From Adiantum capillus-veneris (lineage: Eukaryota > Streptophyta > Polypodiopsida > Polypodiales > Pteridaceae), in assembly GCA_014529385.2 (NCBI GenBank), contig CM043958.1, positions 145,751,234 to 145,815,233 on the forward strand: DNA of 64,000 nucleotides. Direction: 5' to 3'. A program made the translations under genes and the position numbers. Shown in pieces: positions 62,201-64,000 of this stretch; positions within the stretch are counted from its first letter, which is position 1; each line of letters opens with the position of its first letter. Below the pieces are notes generated by a model. That model had not been told where the DNA came from. It was given only the letters and a program-made list of their open reading frames with translations, and did no database searches.

Positions 62201-63577
62201 AACCTTCGACCAGATGGATCTTTATAGAGATGCGCCGAGTTGGTTTGAGCAGGAGACTGGAGGACCGCTTCGCTGTGAGTTTGCTTCGTTCTTGGGAGCT
62301 CTTACGACGTGGCTTGGAGCAAAGATAGCCAACGTGCACGGAGGAGCGTCTACGGAAGCCCCTCGTCTGGAACCCCATGGTTAGCACTCAGAGAGGCGAC
62401 TTGGTTGGTAGTCGGCCTCATGTTTCCTGGGGTCCCATGGTAGCAGGTCGAACGCGCTCTCTAGGTGATTGGCTAGAGTTCACAGGTTTGTCAGAGGAGG
62501 TGCAGGGTTTCAAGCTACAAGACATGAGAGGGGTGCAGAGCATGTGTCAGGACATCTCAGAGTCAGTTCCAGCTGAGTGGCTCACGTCTCTCGAGCCAGT
62601 AGCACCCCGGTGGATGGGAGCCTTTACACGACTGGAGGTTCATTTTAGTCAGGGCCTGCTCAAAGACTGTCCCAACTCTGTTCTTCGAGCTTCAGGGTGG
62701 GGGACGATTACGAGTTGCAGTAGAGGCCCCGCAGGTAGCAGAGTGCTGTTTCCAAAGGATCCGAGTTGTGGGCATCTGTGGGAGGACTTGCGTCATAGAC
62801 CCTGACCCAACAGCTCTTGAGACTGGACACTGGAGGCTTTGGGCTTGGGAGTGTTGTCCACTGGCACGAGTACAGTGGGATCCTGGTGAGTGGATATGGA
62901 GGGACCCCTTCTCTTCTGCAGACCACCCAGGAGTCCCCTTCTTTCAGTACACTGTTCGGCTTGGACGTCATATACTTGCAGCACAGAGAGAGGCCCGCCC
63001 CGTTGCAGCACCTCATTGGCAGGAGGAGGGCCTCACAGTCGAGTTCTTGGCAGCCTTTTGGCAGAGGCTGTGGGACTCCAGACAACCGAGGCGCGTCACT
63101 TTGTTTCAGTGGCTAGTTGCACATAGAGCTACAGCAGTAGGGAGCTGGCTTGTGCATAGTGGTCTCTCGGCCGCATGTGCAGCCTGTGACTAGTTGGTGG
63201 AGAGTAAGCGTCATTGTCTTTGGGACTGTCCCTTGGCCCAGCAGGTGTGGCTACGAGTTCTTCGGTTGATGCCTACTCTCTCCACGGCTACACAGTGATT
63301 AAGGGGGGGCGACCTACACTCCAGCCTGTTACAGAGCTTACTCCACAGGAGTGGTGCAGTGAGAGAGAGAAGTGTTGGGAGCTCATCAGTGGCCTGACAC
63401 TTTGGTTCATCTGGCGGGCCCGCTGTTTCCGCATTTTTGAGGCTCGCTCTGTGCCACCAGCAGAGACTGTTCGTGACTTTTGGCTAGAGCTGATCCATAC
63501 TCTCAGAGGACAGCTTGAGGGACTACAGGGCAGCTCCGACCGCATGCGGGAGCGCCGCGAGGCTTTCCTTCGACTCT
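59291..63577 (+). pseudogene. LINE ORF2: APE endonuclease, reverse transcriptase, zinc-binding domain
   Basis: The endonuclease starts at ATG 59291 with MRIISWNVQGLGG. It has a TAG (59372) and a 112-bp tandem duplication (59404-59627) that shifts the frame. It then reads GFLNIYAPN, GGDFNMLEDPSDRIGG and SDHAPVIL (catalytic Asp/His). After a frameshift near 60265 comes the reverse transcriptase: LRRGIASLQRMQEQHPDSPW, LPRGSCPGEDGLTP, WRPITILNSAYKI, a frameshift near 61205, LLLDFEKAYDRVD, RQGCPLAPFLFLFYAEA and FADDSALYL (catalytic FADD intact). The tail holds RQPRRVTLFQWLVAHRAT and a Cys/His region (CAACD ... HCLWDCPLA), the zf-RVT type. Several TAG/TGA stops occur (59823, 61263, 61947, 63189). 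Confidence 0.9.
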
Positions 63578-64000
63578 AGCGCCCTGGGCCTTTCTACACC
63601 ATTGTCTAGGGTGTGCTCAGATGGCACCACCGACCACCTGTGTGGCTCTTCCCTCCTCCCATCCCTTGATTTAGCCTCATTGTATATGTTGTTCTTTCAT
63701 TGGGAGAGTCTCCCCATCATGTTTTTTGTAGCCCTCTCTTGTAGAGGTGGTTGTAGCCCTACGGGCAGTCTTCATTAACTAGTAGAAGGATCTTTTTCTC
63801 AAAAAAAAAAAAAATCAGCACCAAATCTGATACACAAATGGACAGCCAACAAACTATCCCTCCTCTGGTCCACTTAATCACCTCCAAATCCGGATCTATA
63901 CTCAGTCAAAGTGACTACTCCGAATCTGATATTCACAGCAGCCAGTAGACAGCCTCTTGACCAAATCCTCAAAAGCTTGCACCGGATGCGATATTACCAA

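Larger units (their letters stand above)
57054..63813 (+). mobile_element. Full-length LINE retrotransposon with 16-bp target duplication
   Basis: ATCAGCACCAAATCTG occurs at 57038-57053 and, right after a run of 13-14 A (63801-63814), at 63814-63829. This defines an insertion of about 6.76 kb by target-primed reverse transcription. The 5' end is very C-rich (57075-57310). Order: 5' UTR, ORF1, ORF2 (endonuclease, reverse transcriptase, zinc-binding tail), 3' UTR, poly-A. The perfect duplication argues for a recent insertion, yet both ORFs carry stops, so it may have been copied from a damaged parent or has decayed since. Confidence 0.93.

Noticed and set aside
1-64000. tRNA, rRNA or organelle-derived genes
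   Set aside because: I looked for cloverleaf-type blocks, rRNA core motifs and plastid or mitochondrial coding text and found none. The tRNA-like TGGTATCAGAGC stretches are retroelement primer sites.

Overview
The window is repeat-dominated nuclear DNA of a land plant. There is no operon-like coding. Almost everything recognisable is Ty3/gypsy (chromovirus), Ty1/copia or LINE sequence, plus small DNA transposons. Many elements carry long GA/CT microsatellites and plant telo-box motifs. No coding feature fixes the species. A large-genome, non-angiosperm plant such as a fern is my guess from the element types, not something proven by the sequence. Only one short stretch (4155-4306) looks like a host gene exon.

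Region 1, 1-14 kb: a graveyard of old fragments. It holds a copia RT/RNase H tail with its 3' LTR (1-1417), a copia-like LTR (2250-2597), gypsy integrase and chromodomain remnants (2635-3096, 8387-8844, 12704-12805), several diverged LTRs, a hAT-like miniature transposon (7734-8149), and an antisense gypsy RT fragment (13655-14364).

Region 2, 14.4-38.5 kb: a deep nest readable from target-site duplications (TSDs). Gypsy A (+) is split inside its integrase by gypsy B (-, 16955-31779, TSD TTGCC). B's 5' LTR is split by gypsy C (-, 23902-31098, TSD near AGCT). C's RT gene is split by a second hAT-like element (27047-27558, 8-bp TSD). A's 3' LTR runs into a LINE fragment (32640-33661). That fragment is split by another B-family LTR (B', from 33662). 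B' in turn received a third hAT-like element (33712-34438), a 2.9-kb non-autonomous LTR element E (34902-37833) and gypsy D (38461 onward).

Region 3, 38.5-55 kb: gypsy D (+) has 1.45-kb LTRs, and its 3' LTR was hit by gypsy F (+, from 46039, TSD TCAGG). A segment of about 4.0 kb (50452-54442) is inverted. It carries, in reverse, the rest of F, of D's 3' LTR and of B'. The F breakpoint lies in its integrase and the pieces rejoin without loss when the segment is mentally flipped. An LTR with a copia-type primer site (50736-51064) lies in the same segment.

Region 4, 55-64 kb: a 5'-truncated LINE tail (55025-55953), a diverged LTR end, and a full-length LINE of about 6.8 kb (57054-63813). The full-length LINE has ORF1 (DUF4283-like plus CCHC), ORF2 (endonuclease, reverse transcriptase, zinc-binding tail), a poly-A tail and a 16-bp TSD.

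How the parts relate: none of the retroelements has an intact pol. Many internal stops are CAG-to-TAG or CGA-to-TGA changes, the pattern expected from methylated, silenced repeats. The most unusual items are the hAT-like family with three perfect but different 8-bp TSDs, the inversion, the shared sense-strand CT tracts in unrelated LTRs, and telo-box clusters in the C/F LTRs.
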